Assembly (NCBI RefSeq): GCF_003820355.1
Contig: NZ_RPOK01000001.1
Coordinates: 646,847 to 710,846, forward strand
Length of the DNA stretch: 64,000 nucleotides
From: Paralteromonas sediminis
GTDB taxonomy: Bacteria > Pseudomonadota > Gammaproteobacteria > Enterobacterales > Alteromonadaceae
Reading direction: 5' to 3'
Positions 9,283 to 18,740 of the stretch are shown here, one piece after another (within the stretch, counting starts at the first letter, position 1; each line of letters begins with the position of its first letter). Below the pieces are notes generated by a model, which did not search any database, was not told the DNA's origin, and saw nothing but the letters and a program-made list of their open reading frames with translations. The position numbers and the translations under genes were made by a program.

Positions 9283-9981
9283 TTACTTCGATTCCGACGA
9301 AACTTGATTGCCTGGCCATTTCAGCGTTTCAGGGGCCGGTGCGCGTTCCAACCAGGTATCAAAAGACTGCAGCGAAAACAGGTCACCGGCTAAGGGTTTG
9401 GCGTAGCAGGTTATCGTTTCGTTTGCATACTCAAAGCGCAAATGCCATGCATGCAGATAGAGTCTGTCTGCCGCGGCACCGCCATACCTGTCATCACCAA
9501 TAATGGGGCTGCCTAAGCTTTTCATCGCCACCCTGATTTGATGTGTTTTACCTGTGATGGGTTTGACCAGAGCCAGTCTTAACCCCGGTTCGATGGATTC
9601 GCTCAAAAACTGAGTCACTGCAGGGTTATCTTTACTGTGGGTAAGTGCACGCTGACCGCTCCTGCGGTTGATCATGTCGCCAATTACACTGCCTTGTTTC
9701 TTTTTCGGTTTGTTCGCCAGCAAGGCGATATAGTATTTATCGATTTGATGATAAGAAAACATTCTGGACAGTGTGGCTGCCGCTTTTTTATTGGTAGCGA
9801 GGATTAGACACCCTGAAGTAGGGGTGTCAAGACGATGGACTAAATGAAGGTTCGCGATACCCGTTTGTGCGTGGACCTGTTGAACAATACCGCTATCTTT
9901 ATCATGCATTGGCACACCAACAGGTTTGTTCACAACCAGAAAGTCTTCGTGCTCCAGCAAAACTGAGAGGGTATCAGACAT
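9283..9981 (-). CDS. RluA-family pseudouridine synthase
   Basis: 232 residues, catalytic domain only, without an S4 RNA-binding domain. The signature HRLDTPTSG (residues 49-57, catalytic D52) and the KPITGKTHQIRVAM and IIGDDRYGG motifs place it in the RluA/RsuA superfamily. The small size without S4 matches the TIGR01621-type group, whose RNA target I cannot name. It isomerises uridine in rRNA or tRNA. It is 5 bases from the Hpt gene upstream and runs into panE, so the three genes probably share a transcript. Confidence 0.85.
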   Translation of the reverse strand: MSDTLSVLLEHEDFLVVNKPVGVPMHDKDSGIVQQVHAQTGIANLHLVHRLDTPTSGCLILATNKKAAATLSRMFSYHQIDKYYIALLANKPKKKQGSVIGDMINRRSGQRALTHSKDNPAVTQFLSESIEPGLRLALVKPITGKTHQIRVAMKSLGSPIIGDDRYGGAAADRLYLHAWHLRFEYANETITCYAKPLAGDLFSLQSFDTWLERAPAPETLKWPGNQVSSESK

Positions 9982-9986
9982 GCCTT

Positions 9987-10550
9987 TTAGTTAACCAGAA
10001 TCGCAAGCGCACGATGATAATCTAGCGTGTTAATCGCTTGAGCCAGAGCCTCTTTTTGTGGTTCATCAAGGTCAAGTTCAGCCATGCAGGCTGACAGGTG
10101 ATCAGGTGCCACAAATTCATTGTTATTCAGTGCTGAGACCAGTTTCTTAAGGTTGTCAGACAGCGGCAGTTTTTGTCCGGCCTCGCCTTCTGAAGAGGAC
10201 TGTTCAGGCGGTGGAACCTGGCCCGAGGCAATAACTCTGGCCAATAAATCAATAGTCTGTCCAAGTGCGTCGGTGAAGGCTGCTTGGGTGTTCGCTGAAA
10301 CAGAGCCGTTTTTAATTTCTTCGTCATACTCACGGCTGATTTGATGCAAACGCTGACAGCCTAAATTTCCTGCAACACCTTTGAGTGTATGGATAAGCGT
10401 TTTTGCCTCATCCAATTTACCCTCTGCTTGCAGTGTCGAGAGCTGTTGGTCTGCCTCTTTATATTCATCGTGCAAACGTGTGTAGAGCGTAATGAGTAAC
10501 GCCTGATTACCACTTAACTGTGATAGTCCAAATTCATAATCAATCAGCAT
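9987..10550 (-). CDS. Hpt (histidine phosphotransfer) domain protein
   Basis: About 187 residues from ATG 10550, which has AGGAG ten bases upstream; an in-frame ATG at 10571 would bury this ribosome-binding site. The Hpt motif HTLKGVAGNLG begins at the phospho-accepting H54 inside a helical bundle of about 110 residues. A Pro/Gln/Ser/Glu linker follows, then a second helical segment of about 60 residues of unknown role. Such proteins shuttle phosphate between a hybrid sensor kinase and a response regulator. No kinase or regulator is adjacent, so it is an orphan here. Confidence 0.8.
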   Translation of the reverse strand: MLIDYEFGLSQLSGNQALLITLYTRLHDEYKEADQQLSTLQAEGKLDEAKTLIHTLKGVAGNLGCQRLHQISREYDEEIKNGSVSANTQAAFTDALGQTIDLLARVIASGQVPPPEQSSSEGEAGQKLPLSDNLKKLVSALNNNEFVAPDHLSACMAELDLDEPQKEALAQAINTLDYHRALAILVN

Positions 10551-10705
10551 GTTTGGTCCCACTCCTTTCATCGTTTATGAGTGTAAGGCAAACTGAGGGT
10601 AAATCCCAATTTTGTTACCAACTATCTCATGCAGGTTGACAGTCAGTCGCTACTTTTAAGACACTGCTCGTCTACTCAATTTCAATACAACACGGATTCG
10701 CTTTT

Positions 10706-13537
10706 ATGAGCAGTAGAAGGGTGCGACCATATATCATGGCCAGTGTGGGCATGTTGATTTGTACCAGTCTTGTTTCATGCCAAAACGTGTCTCGTCTGTC
10801 TTTACACGACGCTTCTGAACCTCAATTACAGCTAGCCCATGAAAAATATCAGCTGGATAACGGACTCACGGTCATTTTACACCAGGACAACTCTGACCCC
10901 TTAGTACACGTTGATGTGACCTACCATGTTGGCTCTGCGCGTGAAGTCCCTGGGCGTAGTGGTTTTGCACATTTCTTTGAACATATGATGTTTCAGGGTT
11001 CAAAGCACGTGGCCGATGAGCAGCATTTTAAGCTCATTACGGAAGCAGGTGGAGAGCTGAACGGCACAACCAACAGTGACAGAACCAATTACTTTCAGAC
11101 TGTGCCCGCTAATCACTTGGAACGCGTGTTGTGGTTGGAATCGGACCGTATGGGCTTTTTATTAGATGCGGTGGACCAAAAAAAGTTTGAAATTCAGCGA
11201 GAAACAGTGAAAAACGAGCGCGCTGAATTGATAGACAATCAGCCCTATGGCCTGCGCGATGAGCGTATTGCGCAGGCGCTTTATCCGCCAGAACACCCTT
11301 ATTCATGGCCGACAATTGGCTATGTTGAAGACTTAAATCGGGTTGATGTCAGTGATCTTAAACAATTTTTCCTCCGCTGGTATGGCCCAAACAATGCTGT
11401 CTTAACCATTGGGGGTGACATTCACATCGAGCAGACTAAAGCGATAGTTGCTCGTTATTTTTCCGATATTCCGGCGGGTCCTCAAGTGGAAAAAGCAAAG
11501 CCTGATGTGGTGTCATTACAAGATGACCGCTACATCACATTGCACGATCAGGTACACCTTCCGTTACTACAAAAAACCTATCCAACGGTTTATGCACGAC
11601 ATCCTGATGAAGCGCCGTTGGATGTGTTGGCAGATATCCTCGGTGGGGGCAAAAATGCATTGCTATACAAAAATTTGGTGAAAACAGGTCAGGCCGTTCA
11701 AGCCGTTGTTGCGCATCCGTGTCGAGAGCTCGCCTGTGAGTTTCAAATCATTGTACTGGCCAACCCTGAAATCGTGCCAAACTTAGCGTTAATTGAAAAA
11801 GCGATCAAAGAAACGCTTGACGAATTTGAGCAAAGGGGCGTGGTGGCAGACGACCTTAACCGGGTGAAGGCCGGTATAAAGGCCAATGCAGTATTTGAGT
11901 TGCAAAGTGTTGAGGGGAAGGTCAGCCTTTTAGCTGCCAATGAGACGTTTTATGGCACACCGGATTTGCTTGATGAAGACGTAAGACGATACCAGAGCGT
12001 CACAAAAGATGATGTGATGAGAGTCTTTCATCAATATATTAAAGACAATGCCAGCGTGATTTTAAGTATAGTGCCTGCCGACCAGGATGATATGGCTGCA
12101 AGAACAAGTAACTATCGCGTTCCTGACAGAGTCATTAAAGCGCGTGCTTCTGAGAGGCTAACCACACGTAAGACAGTCAGTGAGTTCGACCGCACAACTG
12201 TGCCTGAACCCGGCCCAGCCCCAGTGGTCGAGGTACCTCCTTTCTGGCGTTCACAGCTTGCAAATGGCGTTGATGTCATGGGGATTTACTATGATGAAAC
12301 CCCCACGGTAACCCTGTCTATTGGCTTTGAGGGTGGTGTGTTGCTGGAGCCCATCGAAAAAGCAGGGCTGGCATCATTAACCGCTATGTTGATGAACGAA
12401 TCGACCCAGCATTTTGGTAATGAAGAAATTGCCAATGAGCTGGAAAAACTCGGAAGTCAGGTGTCGGTAACGGCAAGTGGGCGTTTTATTCAGGTTGAGG
12501 TGTCGGCATTGACGCGGCATGTCGAGAAGACCATGGCCTTAGTGGAGGAAAAATTACTCAGACCGGCATTTAATGCCGACGAATTTGAGCGTGTAAAAGC
12601 GCAGTTGCTGGAAGGAAAAAGGCAACAAGCTCAGGATGCAAGTGCCATGGCTTTACAGGCCCGGGATACGTTGCTTTTTGGCAGTCATAACAGAGTGAGC
12701 TTACCCGATGAAGGCACGATAACGAGCATTCAGTCTATGACGCTGGCAGATGTAAAAAGCTTCTACAAGCGCTACCTGACGACACATAGAGCACATGCGG
12801 TAATCGTCGGCAATGTCAGTGAAAGAAAAGCAAAAGATCTCCTTTCATTTCTTGAAGGTCTAAGTGATCAAGCCTATGACATTCCTCAATATCTGGATTT
12901 TCCTGAGTATCAGGAACAGGCTATTTATGTGATTGATAATCCTTTGGCCTTGCAAAGTGTGGTGATGCTGGTCAAACGAGATAGGCCCTTTGATGCAACA
13001 GGCCCATTTTTTAAGTCTCAATTGATGAACTTTTCTCTGGGCGCTGCGTTTAACAGCAGGATTAATTTAAACTTGCGCGAGGATAAAAGTATTACCTATG
13101 GTGCATCGGCTAATTTTATTGGCGGTAAAACATTAGGGTGGTATGAAGTCAGGGCTGATGTGCAGCGACAGAGTACGGCACTTGCTATCAGCGAAATACT
13201 GCAGGAAATTAAAACGTTTAGAGAGCAGGGGATAACCGCAGAAGAAATGCGGTTTATGCGTAGCGCCTATTCGCAGTTTGACGCGCTGAATTATGAAACA
13301 CCGGTGAGCAAGGCATTTTTCTTGAGAAAAATGATGGGTTTTGATTTGCCAGTTGATTACAGGCGTCAGCAACTTGCTATTATTAATTCCATAACAGAAG
13401 CAGACATCAATACCATCGCTCAAGTAGGATTGCAGCCTGATGATTTACAAATCATTGTGGTTGGAGACAAACAGCAACTGGCCGCTCAGCTTAACGCCTT
13501 GGGCTTGCCTATAAAAACGCTTGAACTTCCTCAGTGA
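10706..13537 (+). CDS. M16-family zinc metallopeptidase, lipoprotein
   Basis: 943 residues with a lipoprotein signal peptide (LVSC, lipidated C25). Two insulinase/pitrilysin repeats are visible. The N-terminal one carries the inverted zinc motif HFFEH (H89, E92, H93) plus the distal glutamate in ETVKNERAE. The C-terminal half, from about residue 500, lacks that motif and is the inactive partner, as in other two-repeat M16 proteins. It would degrade peptides in the periplasm, anchored to a membrane. Transcribed divergently from the Hpt gene across a 155-base gap. Confidence 0.88.
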   Translation: MSSRRVRPYIMASVGMLICTSLVSCQNVSRLSLHDASEPQLQLAHEKYQLDNGLTVILHQDNSDPLVHVDVTYHVGSAREVPGRSGFAHFFEHMMFQGSKHVADEQHFKLITEAGGELNGTTNSDRTNYFQTVPANHLERVLWLESDRMGFLLDAVDQKKFEIQRETVKNERAELIDNQPYGLRDERIAQALYPPEHPYSWPTIGYVEDLNRVDVSDLKQFFLRWYGPNNAVLTIGGDIHIEQTKAIVARYFSDIPAGPQVEKAKPDVVSLQDDRYITLHDQVHLPLLQKTYPTVYARHPDEAPLDVLADILGGGKNALLYKNLVKTGQAVQAVVAHPCRELACEFQIIVLANPEIVPNLALIEKAIKETLDEFEQRGVVADDLNRVKAGIKANAVFELQSVEGKVSLLAANETFYGTPDLLDEDVRRYQSVTKDDVMRVFHQYIKDNASVILSIVPADQDDMAARTSNYRVPDRVIKARASERLTTRKTVSEFDRTTVPEPGPAPVVEVPPFWRSQLANGVDVMGIYYDETPTVTLSIGFEGGVLLEPIEKAGLASLTAMLMNESTQHFGNEEIANELEKLGSQVSVTASGRFIQVEVSALTRHVEKTMALVEEKLLRPAFNADEFERVKAQLLEGKRQQAQDASAMALQARDTLLFGSHNRVSLPDEGTITSIQSMTLADVKSFYKRYLTTHRAHAVIVGNVSERKAKDLLSFLEGLSDQAYDIPQYLDFPEYQEQAIYVIDNPLALQSVVMLVKRDRPFDATGPFFKSQLMNFSLGAAFNSRINLNLREDKSITYGASANFIGGKTLGWYEVRADVQRQSTALAISEILQEIKTFREQGITAEEMRFMRSAYSQFDALNYETPVSKAFFLRKMMGFDLPVDYRRQQLAIINSITEADINTIAQVGLQPDDLQIIVVGDKQQLAAQLNALGLPIKTLELPQ

Positions 13538-13569
13538 AGGAAAGTTAAGACTAAAACGAGTACATCATT

Positions 13570-15168
13570 TTGACAAAACCAAATGCAACATTCCAAGAAC
13601 GACTTGAACGCTTAATTGCACATCAGCCATACCAGGCGTTAAAGGAAATAAAGCACGGGGTCGAACGAGAGGCCCTGCGCATTAATCAAAATGGCTCCCT
13701 CGCGTTAACAGGCCACCCTGAAAAGCTCGGCTCGGCACTAGAACACGAATATATCACTACTGACTTTTCAGAGTCTTTGCTTGAGTTTATTACGCCACCT
13801 GAGAGCAACACTGATAAAACGTTAGAGCAGCTTGCAGATATCCATAAGTTTGTTAATGAAAATATCGGTGATGAGCGTTTATGGCCGCTGAGCATGCCGT
13901 GCTACATTGACGACGAAAACAGTATTCCGCTGGCATTTTATGGTGAGTCGAACATTGCCAAAATGAAGCGTGTGTATCGCGTTGGCTTAAAAAATCGTTA
14001 CGGCAGTATGATGCAGGTGATTTCCGGTGTGCACTTTAACTTCTCATTGCCAGATACTTTTTGGGCTATTTGGGGGGAGGTGACTGGTCAGCCGGTCGAT
14101 CAGGATATGGTCTCAGCACAGTATTTTTCGTTACTTAGAAATTACCGTCGATATAGCTGGCTTATCCCATACTTGTATGGGGCTTCACCGGCTATTTGTG
14201 GATCTTTCATCAAGGATAAGCCCCATAACTTGCCCTTTGAAAAAGTAGGGGTCGGGTCTTATTACTTGCCCCATGCAACATCGCTCAGGCTCAGTGATTT
14301 GGGGTATACCAACAAAGAGCAGGCCAAATTACAGATTTGCTATAACGAGCTGGACAACTATGTAGCCCTGCTTCGTGAAGCCATGTTAACCAAGTCAGAG
14401 CGCTTTTCGCAGTTTGCGTCTGGAGAGGAAGGGAACTGGCAACAATTGAGCCCTAATATTCTGCAAATTGAAAATGAGCTGTATTCCTCTATTCGGCCTA
14501 AACAGCCAACGCAATCCATGGAAAAACCTACTGATGCGTTGGTGCGCCGTGGCGTTAATTACATCGAGGTGCGAGCACTGGACGTCAACCCGTACTCACC
14601 CGTTGGAATAAATAAAACGCAGTTTGCTTTCCTCGATGTATTTTTACTGACCTGTTTGATTAAACCCAGCATGAAACTGGATTCAGCAGGTGTTCAGGAA
14701 ACACAGGCTAACTTCAAATCAGTGGTATTAGAAGGGCGTCGACCTGGTCTCATCCTGCAAAAAGACGGGCAAAGCTTTGCGATGCAGGTGTGGGCAGAGC
14801 AGCTGTTTGAGGAGTTCAGACAAACAGCTTCACTACTGGACACCGCCAATGATACCCGCAGATATACAGAAGCAGTGGACGAGGAGTGGGATAAAGTGCT
14901 TGATCCAAGCAAAACCTTCTCTGGACGCTGGTTGAGTAATTTGTTGGCGCACAACAAGGATAATGGTGAACTTGGACTGGATCTGGCAGAGCAATATCGT
15001 GCCCAACTAAGGGATCATAACTACGTGCACCTTAACAGTGACATGTTCAAGCAACAGGCTGCCGCATCATTGCAGTCGCAAAGAGAAAAAGAACAGATAG
15101 AGGACGTGCCCTTTGATGATTTTATTAAGCAGTATTTTGCTGAAGCGCCGGCAAAAAAAAATGCCTGA
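13570..15168 (+). CDS. gshA: Glutamate-cysteine ligase (TTG start)
   Basis: First step of glutathione synthesis: ATP-dependent joining of glutamate and cysteine. 532 residues, close to the 518 of E. coli GshA, with the family N-terminus KEIKHGVEREALRI and the segments TTDFSESLLEFITPP and NYIEVRALDVNPYSP. The only start consistent with homology is TTG 13570; E. coli gshA also uses TTG. The nearest upstream purine stretch is weak, suggesting modest translation. Located 32 bases after the M16 peptidase gene. Confidence 0.95.
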   Translation: MTKPNATFQERLERLIAHQPYQALKEIKHGVEREALRINQNGSLALTGHPEKLGSALEHEYITTDFSESLLEFITPPESNTDKTLEQLADIHKFVNENIGDERLWPLSMPCYIDDENSIPLAFYGESNIAKMKRVYRVGLKNRYGSMMQVISGVHFNFSLPDTFWAIWGEVTGQPVDQDMVSAQYFSLLRNYRRYSWLIPYLYGASPAICGSFIKDKPHNLPFEKVGVGSYYLPHATSLRLSDLGYTNKEQAKLQICYNELDNYVALLREAMLTKSERFSQFASGEEGNWQQLSPNILQIENELYSSIRPKQPTQSMEKPTDALVRRGVNYIEVRALDVNPYSPVGINKTQFAFLDVFLLTCLIKPSMKLDSAGVQETQANFKSVVLEGRRPGLILQKDGQSFAMQVWAEQLFEEFRQTASLLDTANDTRRYTEAVDEEWDKVLDPSKTFSGRWLSNLLAHNKDNGELGLDLAEQYRAQLRDHNYVHLNSDMFKQQAAASLQSQREKEQIEDVPFDDFIKQYFAEAPAKKNA

Positions 15169-15187
15169 CTACCACAATCAGGCATTG
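15155..15187 (-). terminator. Hairpin at the gshA 3' end
   Basis: AATGCCTGA / TCAGGCATT around a loop of about nine bases. On the minus strand it is followed by eight T (the A-run at the end of gshA), while on the plus strand no T-run follows. As a plus-strand element it may only stabilise the gshA 3' end; as a minus-strand element it has full terminator form but no known gene feeds it. Confidence 0.45.
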
Positions 15188-15236
15188 AAATGTTCCAGGG
15201 AAACACACATTTTGCTAGAACTATAAAGTCAGACCG

Positions 15237-15860
15237 ATGATTTGCCGAAAGTTCATCCTGATGCTGCTCATCGTACCAGTTGTTTTGGCGGGCTGTGCCA
15301 CTGCGCCCCCTAAAAATGTGAGTAACCTTTGTGACATTTTTTACGAAAAGGATGATTGGTATGATGCGGCGGCAGATGCTCGGGACAAATGGGGGGTACC
15401 TATTCACGTGCCTATGGCCATGATGTACCAGGAAAGCAGTTTCCGCCATGACGCTAAACCGCCTAAAAAGCGCATTTTTTTCGGGCTTATCCCCTGGGGA
15501 CGTGTGTCGTCGGCATACGGCTACTCGCAAGCCAAAACGCCCACGTGGCAAGACTACATTCGCGAGACCGGTAACCGCGGCGCTGATCGAGATGATTTCG
15601 ACGATGCCATCGATTTTATGGGCTGGTTTATTTACAAAACGCACACGGTTAATCGTATCTCTAAATGGGATGCCTATGCTCAGTATTTGAATTACCACGA
15701 GGGCTGGGGTGGTTACCGTCGGGCTACATACAACAATAAGGCGTGGCTGAAAAAGGTTGCCCAGCGAGTCAAAGAGCGTTCTTTGCGTTATGCCACACAA
15801 CTGAAGCGTTGTGAGGATGATTTGCAGAAAGGCTGGTTTAGAAAACTTATCGGTTGGTAA
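15237..15860 (+). CDS. SLT-like lytic transglycosylase lipoprotein
   Basis: 207 residues with a lipoprotein signal (LAGC, lipidated C20). The catalytic-type glutamate E66 sits in MMYQESSF, the ES motif of family-1 lytic transglycosylases, followed by an AYGYSQAKTPTWQDY segment and a YLNYHEGWGGY block comparable to the NxxAG/Y region. It would cleave peptidoglycan from the outer membrane. The short length and a GYSQ where many homologues have GLMQ mark it as a divergent subgroup. No operon partner; the 5' gap to gshA is 68 bases. Confidence 0.75.
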   Translation: MICRKFILMLLIVPVVLAGCATAPPKNVSNLCDIFYEKDDWYDAAADARDKWGVPIHVPMAMMYQESSFRHDAKPPKKRIFFGLIPWGRVSSAYGYSQAKTPTWQDYIRETGNRGADRDDFDDAIDFMGWFIYKTHTVNRISKWDAYAQYLNYHEGWGGYRRATYNNKAWLKKVAQRVKERSLRYATQLKRCEDDLQKGWFRKLIGW

Positions 15861-15946
15861 TTCGCCCTCAGCTTTGATCCACATCAGGATAGCATTTTCA
15901 TTTCTTCAGTAACCTGTATACAACAGTTTAAAGAAGGAGAAATACC

Positions 15947-16069
15947 ATGTTATCCCTGTTTGCCGATCCTGTTGTGTGGGGCTCTCTACTGGGTATCTTT
16001 ATTGTGATAGTGATGGGGGCATATTATACCTATATGTTTGTTCACAATAGTGCAGACCCTGAAAAATAA
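15947..16069 (+). CDS. Small single-pass membrane protein, DUF3149-like (40 residues)
   Basis: ATG 15947 with AAGGAG eleven to six bases upstream, a strong ribosome-binding site, and TAA at 16067-16069. The 40-residue product has a short N-terminus (MLSLFADP), one hydrophobic helix of about 22 residues (GSLLGIFIVIVMGAYYTYMF) and a polar tail. The shape and the xxVMGxYYxYxF end of the helix resemble DUF3149 proteins of gammaproteobacteria, function unknown. Converges with smrB, 4 bases away. Confidence 0.7.
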   Translation: MLSLFADPVVWGSLLGIFIVIVMGAYYTYMFVHNSADPEK

Positions 16070-16073
16070 CTCT

Positions 16074-16601
16074 TTATTGTTCTGTTGAATACTCGAGTAA
16101 TACCAAGAGTGCGCCGTGGCCACCATATTCCAACGGCGCCTGATGGAATGCCCGCACTGCAGGGTGCTGAACCAAATAATTGGGCAGTGCATGTTTGAGC
16201 ACGCCCCCGCCAATCCCATGCAGGATGTTCACACAAGCAATATGCGCTTTGTTTGCTGCATGTAGCATGGCCAGCAATTCTTGCTTCATTTGCTCGCGTG
16301 TCATGCCATGGCAATCCAGTACCCATTGTGGGGCGTATTCGCCTCGGCGAAGCTGTTTGAGCACATATGTGGGTACATCATCACGGCAGTAGCGAAGTGG
16401 GCCTGTTTCATCAAAATGTGCCTGATAAACATCAGAAAAAGCAAAGCTGGCAGCGGCCTGTCTGTCGCCCTGCGCATTTTTTTGTCTGAGCTTTGCCTGC
16501 GCAGACTTTTTAGCGTTTGCTTTAAAGGTATGCTTGTCTTGTTCTAATGGTGTAACACCCATGACATGCTGTCTGAACACGTCAGCATCGTCTTCACTCA
16601 T
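16074..16601 (-). CDS. smrB: Smr-domain endonuclease, ribosome-rescue factor SmrB
   Basis: 175 residues. The C-terminal Smr domain shows DCHGMT (the DxH motif, usually DLHG), ILHGIGGGVLK (HGxG loop, HGHG in E. coli) and the closing VRAFHQAPLEYGGHGALLVLLE. The N-terminal ~75 residues are charged and helical, as in proteobacterial SmrB. In E. coli SmrB cuts mRNA at collided ribosomes. It lies divergent to prmB, the conserved gammaproteobacterial arrangement, which supports orthology. Confidence 0.9.
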   Translation of the reverse strand: MSEDDADVFRQHVMGVTPLEQDKHTFKANAKKSAQAKLRQKNAQGDRQAAASFAFSDVYQAHFDETGPLRYCRDDVPTYVLKQLRRGEYAPQWVLDCHGMTREQMKQELLAMLHAANKAHIACVNILHGIGGGVLKHALPNYLVQHPAVRAFHQAPLEYGGHGALLVLLEYSTEQ

Positions 16602-16689
16602 GTATATTTTGCCCTTGATTATTTTGAGATGTAATTACTACTCGCATTGGGTATGATACCCGCTGTTCGTTCACCTGCACACCTCCAAA

Positions 16690-17619
16690 ATGACAGATAA
16701 AATCTACCTAGAAGAAGCCATCGACGATCTGCACTCCGTGCTGGACTTTGTTCGTTGGTCAGTCAGTCGCTTTGTCGACGCTGATCTCTATTTTGGTCAT
16801 GGCACCGATAACCCTTGGGATGAAGCGGTTTCCCTGGTATTTCATGCACTGCATATTCCCCATCAATTGACGCAAATAACAGGTGACAGCTTGTTTAATG
16901 CACGTTTGACCCGCAGTGAAAAACACAAGGTGTCGGAATTGGTGCTTAAACGGGTACAGACACGGTTACCGTTGCCTTATATCACCCACCAAGCTTGGTT
17001 TGCTGAGCTGCCATTTTATGTCGATGAACGTGTATTAATTCCCCGTTCACCGTTTGCCGAAATGATCACAGAGAAGTTCTCACCCTATCTCGACCATGAG
17101 CCTACGCGTATACTTGATATGTGCACTGGCGGTGGATGTATAGCTATTGCACTGGCGCTTACTTATGACGAGGCTATCGTGGACGCTGCTGATATCAGCC
17201 AAGACGCACTGGCTGTAGCCGACATGAATATTCAGGAATACGGATTGAGCGACAGGGTTTTTCCATTACAGTCAGATTTATTTGCTGCGCTAAAGGGGCA
17301 GGAGTACGACCTTATCGTTGCTAACCCGCCTTATGTGGATGCTGAAGACATGGCAGATTTGCCGGCGGAATTTCAGCATGAACCTGAACTAGCCTTGGCT
17401 TCTGGTGAGGATGGACTCGATTTAGTCTCCCAGCTACTCAAGCAGGCTCACTCTCACCTAGCGCCTGATGGCTGGTTATTTGTTGAAGTGGGCAATAGCC
17501 TGGTACATATGGAAAATCGGTTTCCTGGGCTTAACATTGAATGGGTCAATTTACAGCAGGGTGGACACGGTATATTCGCCGTTAGTGCGAAAGATTTATT
17601 GCATTATTTTGATGAGTAA
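16690..17619 (+). CDS. prmB: Ribosomal protein uL3 glutamine methyltransferase
   Basis: 309 residues. SAM-binding motif I is seen in ILDMCTGGGCIAIALAL and the catalytic NPPY in LIVANPPYVDAEDM, which mark N5-glutamine methyltransferases. The DLPAEFQHEPELALASGEDGL stretch is characteristic of PrmB rather than PrmC. It methylates a glutamine of ribosomal protein L3 during 50S assembly. Thirteen bases separate it from aroC. Confidence 0.95.
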   Translation: MTDKIYLEEAIDDLHSVLDFVRWSVSRFVDADLYFGHGTDNPWDEAVSLVFHALHIPHQLTQITGDSLFNARLTRSEKHKVSELVLKRVQTRLPLPYITHQAWFAELPFYVDERVLIPRSPFAEMITEKFSPYLDHEPTRILDMCTGGGCIAIALALTYDEAIVDAADISQDALAVADMNIQEYGLSDRVFPLQSDLFAALKGQEYDLIVANPPYVDAEDMADLPAEFQHEPELALASGEDGLDLVSQLLKQAHSHLAPDGWLFVEVGNSLVHMENRFPGLNIEWVNLQQGGHGIFAVSAKDLLHYFDE

Positions 17620-17632
17620 GGGTTTTTGAAGT

Positions 17633-18739
17633 ATGGCTGGTAACAGTATTGGGCAACTATTTCGTGTCACGACATTCGGAGAAAGTCACGGTATCGCGAT
17701 CGGCGGTGTGATTGATGGTTGCCCTCCAGGGCTCGCGCTCCATGAGTCTGACATGCAGGGTGATTTAGACAGACGCAAGCCTGGTACATCTCGATACACC
17801 ACAGCGCGCAGAGAGGGCGACGAAGTGCAAATACTCTCCGGTGTATTTGAGGGCGTCACTACTGGCACCAGTATTGGTCTGGTCATTCAAAATACAGACC
17901 AGCGAAGTCAGGATTATTCTAAAATTGCTGATCGTTTCCGTCCAGGACACGCTGATTATACCTATCAACAAAAGTATGGCACCCGAGATTATCGAGGGGG
18001 CGGACGGTCTAGTGCCAGAGAAACGGCGATACGAGTGGCCGCAGGCGCCATCGCTAAAAAATACCTGAAGCAAGAATTTGGCATTGAGATAGTGGGCTAT
18101 TTATCTCAGCTCGGCCCCATTAGCATGGCACTTGAGGCACCTGACAGTATCAATGACAACCCCTTTTTCTGTCCCGAACCTGGCAAATTAGAAGCTTTAG
18201 ATGCCTACATGCGGGATTTAAAGAAAAGTGGTGACTCCGTGGGCGCGCAGGTTTCTGTTTACGCAACTAATGTTCCCGTAGGCTTGGGAGAGCCTGTGTT
18301 TGATCGCCTTGATGCAGACATTGCACATGCCATGATGGGCATCAATGCAGTTAAAGGGGTGGAAATTGGCGATGGATTTGGTGTCATCGAACAACTTGGC
18401 AGTGAGCACAGAGATACCCTGACGCCCGACGGATTTGAAACCAATCACTCTGGCGGCGTGTTAGGGGGAATTTCGACCGGTCAGCCTATCACTGTCAACA
18501 TGGCACTTAAGCCTACATCAAGTATCTCGGTGCCGGGAAAAACGATTACCGTAGAAGGCAAGGAAACTGATATTGTCACTAAAGGTCGCCACGACCCCTG
18601 TGTCGGCATAAGGGCAGTACCCATCGCTGAAGCTATGCTGGCCATTGTACTTATGGATCATTGTTTGCGTCACCGAGCACAAAATGCACAGGTGCAGTCA
18701 CCAACACCCACTATTCCTGGTCAGGTAGGACAGTCTTAA
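17633..18739 (+). CDS. aroC: Chorismate synthase
   Basis: 368 residues. Converts EPSP to chorismate with reduced FMN, the last step of the shikimate pathway. The signatures [18 protein letters not shown] near the N-terminus, [14 protein letters not shown] in the middle and [18 protein letters not shown] near the C-terminus are all complete. It follows prmB in the conserved prmB-aroC order and is followed after one base by an MFS gene with a GTG start. Confidence 0.97.
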   Translation: MAGNSIGQLFRVTTFGESHGIAIGGVIDGCPPGLALHESDMQGDLDRRKPGTSRYTTARREGDEVQILSGVFEGVTTGTSIGLVIQNTDQRSQDYSKIADRFRPGHADYTYQQKYGTRDYRGGGRSSARETAIRVAAGAIAKKYLKQEFGIEIVGYLSQLGPISMALEAPDSINDNPFFCPEPGKLEALDAYMRDLKKSGDSVGAQVSVYATNVPVGLGEPVFDRLDADIAHAMMGINAVKGVEIGDGFGVIEQLGSEHRDTLTPDGFETNHSGGVLGGISTGQPITVNMALKPTSSISVPGKTITVEGKETDIVTKGRHDPCVGIRAVPIAEAMLAIVLMDHCLRHRAQNAQVQSPTPTIPGQVGQS

Positions 18740-18740
18740 C

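Noticed and set aside
15021-15884. 287-codon open frame opposite gshA and the transglycosylase gene
   Set aside because: It lies antisense to two well-supported genes, has no ribosome-binding site and its translation resembles no protein; a shadow frame.
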